A stretch of DNA of 38,628 nt from Streptomyces sp. OR43. GTDB lineage: Bacteria > Actinomycetota > Actinomycetes > Streptomycetales > Streptomycetaceae. Under the pieces are notes generated by a model, which worked only from the letters and a program-made list of their open reading frames with translations, did no database searches and was not told the DNA's origin. The DNA lies in NCBI RefSeq assembly GCF_008042275.1, contig NZ_RDBK01000043.1, positions 2,306,405 to 2,345,032 of the forward strand, given 5' to 3'. Position numbers and translations under genes: made by a program. Shown here piece after piece: positions 7,258 through 15,957 of this stretch (positions are counted from its first letter, which is position 1; the number at the start of each line of letters is the position of its first letter).

Positions 7258-7812
7258 ATGGGACTCGAAGAGAAGCTGCCCAGCGGCTTCGTGCTGACCA
7301 CTGTCGAGCAGGCCGCCGGCTGGGTACGGAAGTCATCCGTCTTCCCGGCCACCTTCGGCCTCGCCTGCTGCGCCATCGAGATGATGACGACCGGGGCCGG
7401 GCGCTACGACCTCGCCCGGTTCGGCATGGAGGTCTTCCGCGGATCGCCGCGGCAGGCGGACCTGATGATCGTGGCGGGACGGGTCAGCCAGAAGATGGCG
7501 CCCGTCCTGCGGCAGGTCTACGACCAGATGCCGAACCCCAAGTGGGTCATCTCCATGGGGGTTTGCGCGTCATCGGGCGGAATGTTCAACAATTACGCCA
7601 TTGTTCAAGGTGTTGATCATATTGTCCCGGTTGATATCTATTTGCCGGGCTGCCCACCGCGGCCCGAGATGCTGATGGACGCGATCCTCAAGCTCCACCA
7701 GAAGATCCAGGGCTCCAAGCTCGGGGTCAACGCCGAGGAGGCCGCCCGCGAGGCGGAGGACGCGGCCCTCAAGGCACTGCCCCTGATCGAGATGAAGGGG
7801 CTGCTGCGATGA
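7258..7812 (+). CDS. nuoB: NADH-quinone oxidoreductase subunit B
   Basis: 184 residues, peripheral-arm subunit (PSST) that carries cluster N2, the last iron-sulfur centre before quinone. All four ligands are present: the adjacent Cys37-Cys38 in GLACCAIEMM, Cys103 in GVCASSGGMFNNY and Cys132 in YLPGCPPRPEM. The ATG start at 7258 matches the usual short N-terminus. Codons 102-129 are odd: 15 of 28 end in A or T, including eight in a row (115-122), in a gene otherwise almost fully GC-ending. The stop overlaps nuoC by 4 bases (ATGA). Confidence 0.97.
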   Translation: MGLEEKLPSGFVLTTVEQAAGWVRKSSVFPATFGLACCAIEMMTTGAGRYDLARFGMEVFRGSPRQADLMIVAGRVSQKMAPVLRQVYDQMPNPKWVISMGVCASSGGMFNNYAIVQGVDHIVPVDIYLPGCPPRPEMLMDAILKLHQKIQGSKLGVNAEEAAREAEDAALKALPLIEMKGLLR

Positions 7813-8522
7813 GCGAGAAGGAGCAGGGCGCGAACGGCGTTCCCGCCCCGCGCGACGAGCACGGCGAGGTCATCGGCGTACGCAAGGGCATGTTCGGCGC
7901 CGACAACGGCGGCGACACCTCGGGCTACGGCGGCCTCGTCCGCACCGTCGCCCTGCCGGGCGCCACCTCGCGCCCGTACGGCGGCTGGTTCGACGAGGTG
8001 GCCGACGAACTCGAAGGCGCCCTGGAGGAACAGGGACTGCTTCCCGAGAACGCCATCGAGAAGACGGTCGTCGACCGCGACGAGCTCACCTTCCACATCG
8101 CCCGCGAGCACCTGCCCACCGTCGCTAGAACCCTGCGCGACGACCCGGCACTGCGCTTCGAGCTCTGTACGGGGGTGAGCGGCGTCCACTTCCCCGGAGA
8201 CAAGGGACGTGAACTGCACGCCGTCTACCACCTGCGCTCGATCACCCACGGCCGGCTCATCCGGCTGGAGGTCTCCGCACCGGACGACGACCGGCACATC
8301 CCGTCCCTCGTCGCGGTCTATCCGACCAACGACTGGCACGAGCGCGAGACCTACGACTTCTTCGGGCTCGTCTTCGACGGGCATCCCGCCCTCACCCGGA
8401 TCATGATGCCGGACGACTGGCAGGGCTTCCCGCAGCGCAAGGACTACCCGCTCGGCGGCATCGCCATCGAGTACAAGGGCGCCCAGATCCCGGCTCCGGA
8501 CCAGCGGAGGTCGTACTCCTGA
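7809..8522 (+). CDS. nuoC: NADH-quinone oxidoreductase subunit C
   Basis: 237 residues, 30-kDa subunit of the peripheral arm that packs against NuoD. An unconserved N-terminal stretch of about 35 residues precedes the domain. The family signature lies toward the C-terminus: WHERETYDFFGLVFDGHP followed by RIMMPDDWQGFPQRKDYPL. The ATG overlaps the nuoB stop as ATGA. The stop shares one base with the nuoD start (TGATG), so translation is coupled on both sides. Confidence 0.97.
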   Translation: MSEKEQGANGVPAPRDEHGEVIGVRKGMFGADNGGDTSGYGGLVRTVALPGATSRPYGGWFDEVADELEGALEEQGLLPENAIEKTVVDRDELTFHIAREHLPTVARTLRDDPALRFELCTGVSGVHFPGDKGRELHAVYHLRSITHGRLIRLEVSAPDDDRHIPSLVAVYPTNDWHERETYDFFGLVFDGHPALTRIMMPDDWQGFPQRKDYPLGGIAIEYKGAQIPAPDQRRSYS

Positions 8523-9844
8523 TGACCACTCCCCACGCGACTCCCCGCGCCACGACCGAGGGGACTGTATATACAGTCACCGGCGGCGACTGGGACGAGG
8601 TCGTCGAGTCGGCGGCCAAGTCCGACGACGAGCGCATCATCGTCAACATGGGTCCCCAGCACCCGTCCACGCACGGCGTGCTCCGGCTGATCCTGGAGAT
8701 CGACGGCGAGACCGTCACCGAGGCCCGCTGCGGCATCGGCTACCTCCACACCGGCATCGAGAAGAACCTCGAATTCCGGAACTGGACACAGGGCACCACC
8801 TTCGTCACGCGCATGGACTACCTGACGCCGTTCTTCAACGAGACGGCGTACTGCCTGGGGGTCGAGAAGCTCCTCGGCATCGAGGACCAGATCCCCGACC
8901 GGGCCACCGTCCTGCGCGTGCTCCTGATGGAGCTCAACCGGATCTCCTCGCACCTGGTGTGCATCGCCACCGGCGGCATGGAGCTCGGCGCCACGACGAT
9001 CATGATCTACGGCTTCCGCGATCGTGAACTCGTTCTCGATCTCTTCGAGCTGATCACCGGCCTGCGGATGAACCACGCGTTCGTCCGCCCCGGCGGCCTC
9101 GCCCAGGACCTGCCCCCGGGCGCGGTCGACCAACTGCGCGAGTTCGTGAAGACCATGAAGAAGAACCTGCCGGAGTACGACAAGCTCGCCACCGGCAACC
9201 CCATCTTCAAGGCCCGCATGCAGGACGTCGGCTACCTCGACCTCACCGGCTGCATGGCGCTCGGCGCCACCGGCCCGGTCCTGCGCTCCGCCGGACTCCC
9301 GCACGACCTGCGCAAGACCGATCCCTACTGCGGGTACGAGAACTACGAGTTCGACGTCCCCACGGCCGACAGCTGCGACTCCTACGGACGCTTCCTCATC
9401 CGGCTGGAGGAGATGCGCCAGTCGCTGCGGATCATCGAGCAGTGCATCGACCGGCTCGCGCCGGGACCGGTCATGGTCGCCGACAAGAAGATCGCCTGGC
9501 CCGCGCAGCTCGCGCTCGGACCGGACGGACTCGGCAACTCGCTCGACCACATCAAGAAGATCATGGGCACCTCCATGGAGGCCCTGATCCACCACTTCAA
9601 GCTGGTGACCGAGGGATTCCGGGTCCCGGCCGGGCAGGCGTACACCGCGGTCGAGTCGCCCAAGGGCGAACTCGGCGTGCACGTCGTCTCGGACGGCGGC
9701 ACCCGCCCCTACCGGGTCCACTTCCGCGACCCGTCCTTCACCAACCTCCAGGCCATGGCGGCGATGTGCGAGGGCGGCCAGGTCGCCGACGTCATCGTCG
9801 CCGTCGCATCCATCGACCCCGTGATGGGAGGCGTCGACCGGTGA
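8522..9844 (+). CDS. nuoD: NADH-quinone oxidoreductase subunit D
   Basis: 440 residues, 49-kDa subunit related to the large subunit of NiFe hydrogenases; with NuoB it forms the quinone-binding pocket. The NMGPQHPSTHGVLRL motif (residues 42 onward) carries the quinone-contacting His, and GYLHTGIEK follows. No metal ligands are expected or seen. The N-terminal 40 residues are variable. In them codons 15-19 (Thr-Val-Tyr-Thr-Val) are ACT GTA TAT ACA GTC, forming a 16-bp palindrome of rare codons. The gene overlaps nuoC by one base and nuoE by four (GTGA). Confidence 0.97.
   Translation: MTTPHATPRATTEGTVYTVTGGDWDEVVESAAKSDDERIIVNMGPQHPSTHGVLRLILEIDGETVTEARCGIGYLHTGIEKNLEFRNWTQGTTFVTRMDYLTPFFNETAYCLGVEKLLGIEDQIPDRATVLRVLLMELNRISSHLVCIATGGMELGATTIMIYGFRDRELVLDLFELITGLRMNHAFVRPGGLAQDLPPGAVDQLREFVKTMKKNLPEYDKLATGNPIFKARMQDVGYLDLTGCMALGATGPVLRSAGLPHDLRKTDPYCGYENYEFDVPTADSCDSYGRFLIRLEEMRQSLRIIEQCIDRLAPGPVMVADKKIAWPAQLALGPDGLGNSLDHIKKIMGTSMEALIHHFKLVTEGFRVPAGQAYTAVESPKGELGVHVVSDGGTRPYRVHFRDPSFTNLQAMAAMCEGGQVADVIVAVASIDPVMGGVDR
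8563..8578. promoter_or_regulatory. AT-rich 16-bp perfect palindrome inside nuoD
   Basis: GACTGTATATACAGTC, 42 bases into nuoD. It uses four A/T-ending codons in a row (ACT, GTA, TAT, ACA) in a gene that otherwise avoids them. It looks like a protein-binding site rather than a coding need. It is not the Streptomyces LexA box (GAAC-N4-GTTC). The function is unknown. Confidence 0.4.
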
Positions 9845-10689
9845 CCGAAGCACGTAGCGAAGTCAGTCTGGGGATGCCGCAGCTCCCCGCCCCCGCCTAC
9901 CCGGCCGAGGTGCGCGCCAGGCTCGAAGCGGATGCGAAGGAGGTGATCGCCCGCTACCCCGGCAGCCGCTCCGCGCTGCTGCCGCTGCTGCACCTCGTGC
10001 AGTCCGAGGAGGGGTACGTCTCGCGTACGGGCATGGCGTTCTGCGCCGAACTGCTCGGCCTCACCACCGCCGAGGTCACCGCGGTCGCCACCTTCTACAC
10101 GATGTACCGGCGGAAGGCCGGCGGCGACTACCAGGTCGGCGTCTGCACCAACACGCTCTGCGCGGTGATGGGCGGCGACGCGATCTTCGACCGGCTCAAG
10201 GACCACCTCGGCGTCGGCAACGACGAGACGACCGAGGACGGCAAGGTCACCCTCGAACACATCGAGTGCAACGCGGCCTGCGACTTCGCGCCCGTCGTGA
10301 TGGTCAACTGGGAGTTCTTCGACAACCAGACGCCCGAGAGCGCGACGCGGCTCGTCGACGACCTCATCGCCGGGCGCACCGTCGAGCCGACCCGCGGCGC
10401 CCCGCTGTGCTCGTACAAGGAGACCGCCCGGATCCTGGCCGGCTTCCCCGACGAGCGCCCCGGCGCCGTCGCGGCGTCCGGCGGCGCTGGTCCCGCCTCG
10501 CTCATCGGCCTGAAGCTCGCCAAGGGCGAGGCCGCGCCGCAGGCCCGCGTGGTGGGACCGCGAGGAGAGGCCCCGCGCGACGAACCGCAGAAGGGCGCCG
10601 AACACCTCAGCTCCCACGACGCACCACAGCAGACCTCGGCCTCCGACCCGGACCACCCGGCCGGTCCCGCAGCCGAGGAGGGGGAGTGA
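9841..10689 (+). CDS. nuoE: NADH-quinone oxidoreductase subunit E
   Basis: 282 residues from a GTG at 9841 that overlaps the nuoD stop as GTGA. It is the 24-kDa subunit of the NADH-oxidising module, holding [2Fe-2S] cluster N1a. Its ligands are in thioredoxin-like order: Cys102 and Cys107 in VCTNTLC, Cys143 and Cys147 in ECNAACDFAP. The conserved N-terminal helical part (YPGSRSALLPLLHLVQ) is present. A C-terminal extension of about 65 residues, rich in Ala, Gly, Pro, Glu and Ser, is longer than in E. coli and probably unstructured. It forms the electron-input module with NuoF and NuoG. Confidence 0.96.
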   Translation: MTEARSEVSLGMPQLPAPAYPAEVRARLEADAKEVIARYPGSRSALLPLLHLVQSEEGYVSRTGMAFCAELLGLTTAEVTAVATFYTMYRRKAGGDYQVGVCTNTLCAVMGGDAIFDRLKDHLGVGNDETTEDGKVTLEHIECNAACDFAPVVMVNWEFFDNQTPESATRLVDDLIAGRTVEPTRGAPLCSYKETARILAGFPDERPGAVAASGGAGPASLIGLKLAKGEAAPQARVVGPRGEAPRDEPQKGAEHLSSHDAPQQTSASDPDHPAGPAAEEGE

Positions 10690-12053
10690 TGACGTTGGCC
10701 GCCGAAATCGACAAGAACGGGACCAGTCCCGAGAAGCTTCTCGCGCCTGTCCTGTCCGCCTTCTGGGACCAGCCGGAATCCTGGACCCTGGACACCTACC
10801 GACGCCACGAGGGCTACGAGGGACTGCGCAAGGCCCTCGCCATGACCCCCGACGACCTCATCGCGTACGTCAAGGACTCCGGTCTGCGCGGCCGCGGCGG
10901 CGCCGGATTCCCCACCGGGATGAAGTGGCAGTTCATCCCGCAGGGCGACGGCAAGCCGCACTACCTGGTGGTCAACGCCGACGAGTCGGAACCCGGGACC
11001 TGCAAGGACATCCCGCTCCTCTTCGCCAACCCGCACAGCCTGATCGAAGGCATCGTGATCGCCTGCTACGCGATCCGCTCCTCGCACGCCTTCATCTATC
11101 TGCGCGGCGAAGTCGTCCCCGTACTGCGGCGGTTGCACGAGGCCGTACGCGAGGCGTACGAGGCGGGCTATCTCGGTACGAACATCATGGGCTCCGGACT
11201 CGATCTGGAACTCACCGTGCACGCGGGCGCCGGTGCGTACATCTGTGGTGAGGAAACCGCGCTGCTCGACTCGCTCGAAGGACGCCGCGGCCAGCCCCGG
11301 CTGCGCCCGCCCTTCCCCGCGGTCGCCGGTCTCTACGCCTGCCCCACTGTGGTGAACAACGTCGAGTCCATCGCCTCGGTTCCCGCGATCCTGAACAAGG
11401 GCAAGGACTGGTTCAAGTCCATGGGCAGCGAGAAGTCCCCGGGCTTCACGCTGTACTCGCTCAGCGGACACGTCTCGGGCCCCGGCCAGTACGAGGCCCC
11501 GCTCGGCATCACGCTGCGCCAGCTCCTCGACATGAGCGGCGGCATGCGCCCCGGCCACCGGCTGAAGTTCTGGACCCCGGGCGGCTCCTCCACCCCCATG
11601 TTCACCGAGGAGCACCTCGACGTGCCCCTCGACTACGAGGGCGTCGGCGCCGCCGGATCCATGCTCGGCACCAAGGCACTCCAGTGCTTCGACGAGACCA
11701 CCTGCGTCGTGCGCGCCGTCACCCGCTGGACCGAGTTCTACGCCCACGAGTCCTGCGGCAAGTGCACGCCATGCCGTGAGGGCACGTACTGGCTCGTCCA
11801 GTTGCTGCGCGACATCGAGGCCGGCAAGGGACAGATGTCCGACCTCGACAAGCTGAACGACATCGCCGACAACATCAACGGCAAGTCGTTCTGCGCCCTC
11901 GGCGACGGCGCCGCCTCGCCGATCTTCTCCTCGCTGAAGTACTTCCGCGAGGAGTACGAGCAGCACATCACCGGCAAGGGCTGCCCCTTCGATCCCGCCA
12001 GGTCGACCGTCTGGGCCGACGACAAGAACGCATCCCAGGGGGTGAACGCATGA
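10689..12053 (+). CDS. nuoF: NADH-quinone oxidoreductase subunit F
   Basis: 454 residues from an ATG at 10689 sharing one base with the nuoE stop, with GGAGGGGGAG as ribosome site. It binds NADH, FMN and [4Fe-4S] cluster N3. The glycine-rich nucleotide loop is GRGGAGFPTGMKW (68-80), followed by NADESEPGTCKD (FMN/NADH pocket) and GAGAYICGEETAL. The N3 ligands are Cys356, Cys359 and Cys362 in SCGKCTPCREGT plus Cys402 in FCALGDGA. Its length is usual for the family. The stop overlaps nuoG by 4 bases. Confidence 0.97.
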   Translation: MTLAAEIDKNGTSPEKLLAPVLSAFWDQPESWTLDTYRRHEGYEGLRKALAMTPDDLIAYVKDSGLRGRGGAGFPTGMKWQFIPQGDGKPHYLVVNADESEPGTCKDIPLLFANPHSLIEGIVIACYAIRSSHAFIYLRGEVVPVLRRLHEAVREAYEAGYLGTNIMGSGLDLELTVHAGAGAYICGEETALLDSLEGRRGQPRLRPPFPAVAGLYACPTVVNNVESIASVPAILNKGKDWFKSMGSEKSPGFTLYSLSGHVSGPGQYEAPLGITLRQLLDMSGGMRPGHRLKFWTPGGSSTPMFTEEHLDVPLDYEGVGAAGSMLGTKALQCFDETTCVVRAVTRWTEFYAHESCGKCTPCREGTYWLVQLLRDIEAGKGQMSDLDKLNDIADNINGKSFCALGDGAASPIFSSLKYFREEYEQHITGKGCPFDPARSTVWADDKNASQGVNA

Positions 12054-14557
12054 CAGTCACCACGAGTGCGCCCTCCGGGGGCGGCGAGGCGGCGCTCCCG
12101 CCCGAGGACCTGGTCACGCTGACCATCGACGGCATCGAGATCAGCGTGCCCAAGGGCACCCTGGTCATCCGCGCCGCCGAACTCCTCGGCATCGAGATCC
12201 CGCGCTTCTGCGACCACCCGCTCCTCGACCCGGCCGGCGCCTGCCGCCAGTGCATCGTCGAGGTCGAGGGCCAGCGCAAGCCGATGGCGTCCTGCACCAT
12301 CACCTGCACCGACGGCATGGTCGTCAAGTCGCAGATCACCTCGCCCGTCGCCGACAAGGCGCAGCGCGGCGTGATGGAGCTGCTGCTCATCAACCACCCG
12401 CTGGACTGTCCGGTCTGCGACAAGGGCGGCGAGTGCCCGCTCCAGAACCAGGCGATGTCGCACGGCGACGCGACCTCCCGCTTCGACGGGAGGAAGCGGA
12501 CGTACGAGAAGCCCGTCCCGATCTCCACCCAGGTGCTGCTGGACCGTGAGCGGTGCGTGCTCTGCGCGCGCTGCACCCGGTTCTCCAACCAGGTGGCGGG
12601 CGACCCGATGATCGAGCTGATCGAGCGCGGCGCGCTCCAGCAGGTCGGCACCGGCGAGGGCGACCCGTTCGAGTCGTACTTCTCCGGCAACACCATCCAG
12701 ATCTGCCCGGTCGGGGCGCTGACCTCGGCGGCCTACCGGTTCCGCTCCCGCCCCTTCGACCTCGTGTCGACGCCGTCGGTGTGCGAGCACTGCGCGGGCG
12801 GCTGCGCCACCCGCACCGACCACCGGCGCGGCAAGGTCATGCGGCGCCTGGCCTCCAACGACCCCGAGGTCAACGAGGAATGGCTCTGCGACAAGGGCCG
12901 CTTCGGCTTCCGCTACGCCCAGCAGCGCGACCGGCTCACCACGCCGCTGGTCCGTAACGAGGCGGGCGAGCTGGAACCGGCGAGCTGGCCCGAGGCGCTG
13001 GCCGCCGCGGCCGCCGGACTCTCCGCCGCACGCGGCAGGACCGGTGTCCTGACGGGCGGCCGGCTGACCGTCGAGGACGCGTACGCGTACAGCAAGTTCG
13101 CCCGGGTCGCCCTGGACACCAACGACATCGACTTCCGGGCCCGGGTCCACAGCGGCGAGGAGGCCGACTTCCTGGCCGCCCGCGTCGCGGGACGCGGCCG
13201 TGACCTGGACGGCAGCGGGGTCACGTACACCTCGCTGGAGAAGGCCCCGACCGTGCTGCTGGTCGGGTTCGAGTCCGAGGAGGAGGCGCCCGGCGTCTTC
13301 CTGCGGCTGCGCAAGGCGCACCGCAAGCACGGACAGCGGACCTTCTCCGTCGCCTCGCACGCCACCCGCGGCCTCACGAAGGCGGGCGGCACGCTGCTGC
13401 CCGCCGCACCCGGTACCGAGACCGAGTGGCTGGACGCCATCGCGGGCGGGGTCGGCCTGGAAGGCGACGGTGCCGTCGCCGCCGAGGCGCTGCGCGGTGC
13501 GGGCGCCCTGATCGTGGTCGGCGAGCGGCTGGCCGGAGTGCCCGGCGGGCTGACCGCCGCGGTACGGGCGGCGACCGCGACCGGAGCCACCCTGGTGTGG
13601 ATCCCGCGCCGGGCCGGCGAGCGCGGCGCGGTGGAGGCGGGCGCGCTCCCGTCGCTGCTGCCCGGCGGCCGGCCGGCCACCGACCCGCGGGCCCGGGAGG
13701 AGGTGGCGTCCGTCTGGGGCGTCGCCGAACTCCCGTCCCGCTTCGGCCGCGACACCGGCCAGATCGTCGAGGCCGCGGCCTCCGGCGAACTGGGCGCGCT
13801 GCTCGTCGCCGGTGTCGAGGCCGATGACCTGCCCGATCCGGCCCGGGCCCTGGAGGCCCTGGACCAGGTCGGTTTCCTGGTCTCCCTGGAGCTCCGGCCC
13901 AGCGAGGTCACCGACCGCGCCGACGTGGTGTTCCCGGTGGCCGCGGTCGCGGAGAAGTCCGGCACCTTCCTCAACTGGGAGGGCAGGGCGCGGATGTTCG
14001 AGGCCGCGCTGAAGCCCGAGCAGATGACGCGGAACCTCGCGCCGGGCGACGCCCGGGTGCTGCACATGCTGGCGGACGCCCTCGACGTCCACTTCGCGCT
14101 GCCGGACCTGAAGTCCGTACGCCGTGAGCTGGACCGGCTCGGCGGCTGGCAGGGCGCGCACGCGGACGACCCGCGCGCCTCGGCCCAGCCGCTGCCCCGG
14201 CCCGGCGACGGTGAGGCCATCCTCGCGGGCCACCGGATGCTGCTCGACCTGGGCCGGCTCCAGGAGGGCGATACGGCGCTGGCCGGGACGCGGCACGCCG
14301 CTGTCGCCCGCCTCTCCGCCGCCACCGCCGCCGAGACCGGCGTCAAGGACGGCGATCTGCTGGCCGTCTCCGGCCCGGCGGGCAGCGTCGAACTGCCGCT
14401 CCGGGTCACCGAGATGCCGGACCGCGTGGTCTGGGTGCCGCTGAACTCCGTCGGGCGCGGTGTGCCGGCCGACACCGGTGCCCGCCCCGGCGGCCCGGTC
14501 CGGATCGGCCCCGCCGCACCCGGCATTTCCGACGTCACACCGGAGGTGGGGGCGTGA
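12050..14557 (+). CDS. nuoG: NADH-quinone oxidoreductase subunit G
   Basis: 835 residues, the large iron-sulfur subunit of the NADH module. An N-terminal [2Fe-2S] ferredoxin domain has Cys54, Cys65, Cys68 and Cys82. It is followed by the HPLDCPVCDKGGECPLQNQ region (N5), CVLCARCTRFSNQ with the distal ICPVGAL (N4), and a further CEHCAGGC motif. The rest is a degenerate molybdopterin-oxidoreductase fold with an Ala/Gly-rich middle. The extra CxxC motif resembles the N7-type site that some bacteria keep; its ligand set was not fully checked. ATGA overlap with nuoF; the nuoH start overlaps the 3' end. Confidence 0.96.
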   Translation: MTVTTSAPSGGGEAALPPEDLVTLTIDGIEISVPKGTLVIRAAELLGIEIPRFCDHPLLDPAGACRQCIVEVEGQRKPMASCTITCTDGMVVKSQITSPVADKAQRGVMELLLINHPLDCPVCDKGGECPLQNQAMSHGDATSRFDGRKRTYEKPVPISTQVLLDRERCVLCARCTRFSNQVAGDPMIELIERGALQQVGTGEGDPFESYFSGNTIQICPVGALTSAAYRFRSRPFDLVSTPSVCEHCAGGCATRTDHRRGKVMRRLASNDPEVNEEWLCDKGRFGFRYAQQRDRLTTPLVRNEAGELEPASWPEALAAAAAGLSAARGRTGVLTGGRLTVEDAYAYSKFARVALDTNDIDFRARVHSGEEADFLAARVAGRGRDLDGSGVTYTSLEKAPTVLLVGFESEEEAPGVFLRLRKAHRKHGQRTFSVASHATRGLTKAGGTLLPAAPGTETEWLDAIAGGVGLEGDGAVAAEALRGAGALIVVGERLAGVPGGLTAAVRAATATGATLVWIPRRAGERGAVEAGALPSLLPGGRPATDPRAREEVASVWGVAELPSRFGRDTGQIVEAAASGELGALLVAGVEADDLPDPARALEALDQVGFLVSLELRPSEVTDRADVVFPVAAVAEKSGTFLNWEGRARMFEAALKPEQMTRNLAPGDARVLHMLADALDVHFALPDLKSVRRELDRLGGWQGAHADDPRASAQPLPRPGDGEAILAGHRMLLDLGRLQEGDTALAGTRHAAVARLSAATAAETGVKDGDLLAVSGPAGSVELPLRVTEMPDRVVWVPLNSVGRGVPADTGARPGGPVRIGPAAPGISDVTPEVGA

Positions 14558-15957
14558 GTGCCTTCGCTCAACTGGCCACGGCCCCGCACGGCGCCGTGCT
14601 CGCCGCCGAGGACCTGTCGATGTTCGGCACCGACCCGTGGTGGCTCGTCGTCATCAAGGCGGTCTTCTGCTTCGCGTTCCTGATGGTGACCGTGCTCTTC
14701 TCCATCGTGTGGGAGCGCAAGGTCGTCGCCTGGATGCAGCTGCGCATCGGCCCCAACCGGCACGGCCCCTGGGGCATGCTCCAGTCGCTCGCCGACGGCA
14801 TCAAGCTGATGCTGAAGGAAGACGTCATCGTCAAGCGGGCGGACAAGGTCGTCTACGTCCTCGCCCCGATCATCGCGGCGATCCCGGCGTTCATGGCGAT
14901 CGCGGTCATCCCGTTCGGACCGTCCGGCAACGAGGTCTCGATCTTCGGGCACCGTACGGCGATGCAGCTCACCGACCTGCCGATCGCGATGCTCTACATC
15001 CTCGCGGTCGCCTCGGTCGGGATCTACGGCATCGTGCTGGCGGGCTGGTCCTCCGGATCGACGTACCCGCTGCTCGGCGGGCTCCGCTCCTGCGCCCAGA
15101 TGATCAGCTACGAGATCGCGATGGGCGCCGCGTTCGCCTCGGTCTTCCTCTACTCCGGGTCGATGTCGACGTCGAAGATCGTGGAGGCGCAGGAGGACCG
15201 CTGGTTCATCATCCTGCTGCCGGTCTCCTTCATCATCTACATCATCACGATGGTCGGCGAGACCAACCGCGCCCCGTTCGACATGCCGGAGTCCGAGGGC
15301 GACCTGGTCGGCGGCTTCAACACCGAGTACTCGTCGATCAAGTTCGCGATGTTCATGCTCGCCGAGTACGTCAACATGGTCACCGTCTCCGCCGTCTCCG
15401 TGACCCTGTTCCTGGGCGGCTGGCGGGCCCCGTGGCCGATCAGCACCTTCTGGGAGGGCGCGAACCACGGCTGGTGGCCGATGCTCTGGTTCGTCCTCAA
15501 GGTCCAGCTGCTGCTGTTCTTCTTCATCTGGCTGCGCGGCACACTGCCCCGTGTCCGCTACGACCAGCTGATGAAGCTCGGCTGGAAGGTCCTGATCCCG
15601 GTCTCCGTCGTCTGGCTGATGATGGTCGCGACCGTACGGGCGCTGCGCAACGAGGGCTACGACTTCTCGAGGATCCTGCTCTACGTGGCCGGGGCCGTGA
15701 TCGCGGTCCTGCTGATCTCCTTCGTGGTCGACATCTTCCGCGACAAGAAGGGCCGGGCCGCCGAGGCCCACGCGGAACCGGAGCCGGCGTTCGACCCGAT
15801 GGCGGGTGGGTTCCCGGTGCCGCCGCTGCCCGGACAGACCCTGCCGCCCGTGCCCCGGCGCAGGCCGCGCCGCGAGCGGGAGCTCGTTGTCAGTGGCGGC
15901 GTGGATACTCAGAGTGACGGAAATCCGAGTGACGGAAAGGAGGCCGGCGGTGTCTGA
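14554..15957 (+). CDS. nuoH: NADH-quinone oxidoreductase subunit H
   Basis: 467 residues from a GTG at 14554 overlapping the nuoG stop (GTGA). It is the ND1-type membrane subunit at the joint of the two arms and forms much of the quinone tunnel. Landmarks are WERKVVAWMQLRIGPNRHGP (53 onward, after helix 1) and GETNRAPFDMPESEG in the quinone loop. About eight to nine helices are visible. The last 50 or so residues are hydrophilic, Pro/Arg-rich and absent from E. coli NuoH, but commonly extended in actinomycetes. The 3' end overlaps nuoI by 8 bases. Confidence 0.96.
   Translation: MSAFAQLATAPHGAVLAAEDLSMFGTDPWWLVVIKAVFCFAFLMVTVLFSIVWERKVVAWMQLRIGPNRHGPWGMLQSLADGIKLMLKEDVIVKRADKVVYVLAPIIAAIPAFMAIAVIPFGPSGNEVSIFGHRTAMQLTDLPIAMLYILAVASVGIYGIVLAGWSSGSTYPLLGGLRSCAQMISYEIAMGAAFASVFLYSGSMSTSKIVEAQEDRWFIILLPVSFIIYIITMVGETNRAPFDMPESEGDLVGGFNTEYSSIKFAMFMLAEYVNMVTVSAVSVTLFLGGWRAPWPISTFWEGANHGWWPMLWFVLKVQLLLFFFIWLRGTLPRVRYDQLMKLGWKVLIPVSVVWLMMVATVRALRNEGYDFSRILLYVAGAVIAVLLISFVVDIFRDKKGRAAEAHAEPEPAFDPMAGGFPVPPLPGQTLPPVPRRRPRRERELVVSGGVDTQSDGNPSDGKEAGGV

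Noticed and set aside
8563..8578. LexA/SOS box in nuoD
   Set aside because: It resembles the E. coli box superficially but is shorter, and actinomycete LexA recognises GAAC-N4-GTTC.
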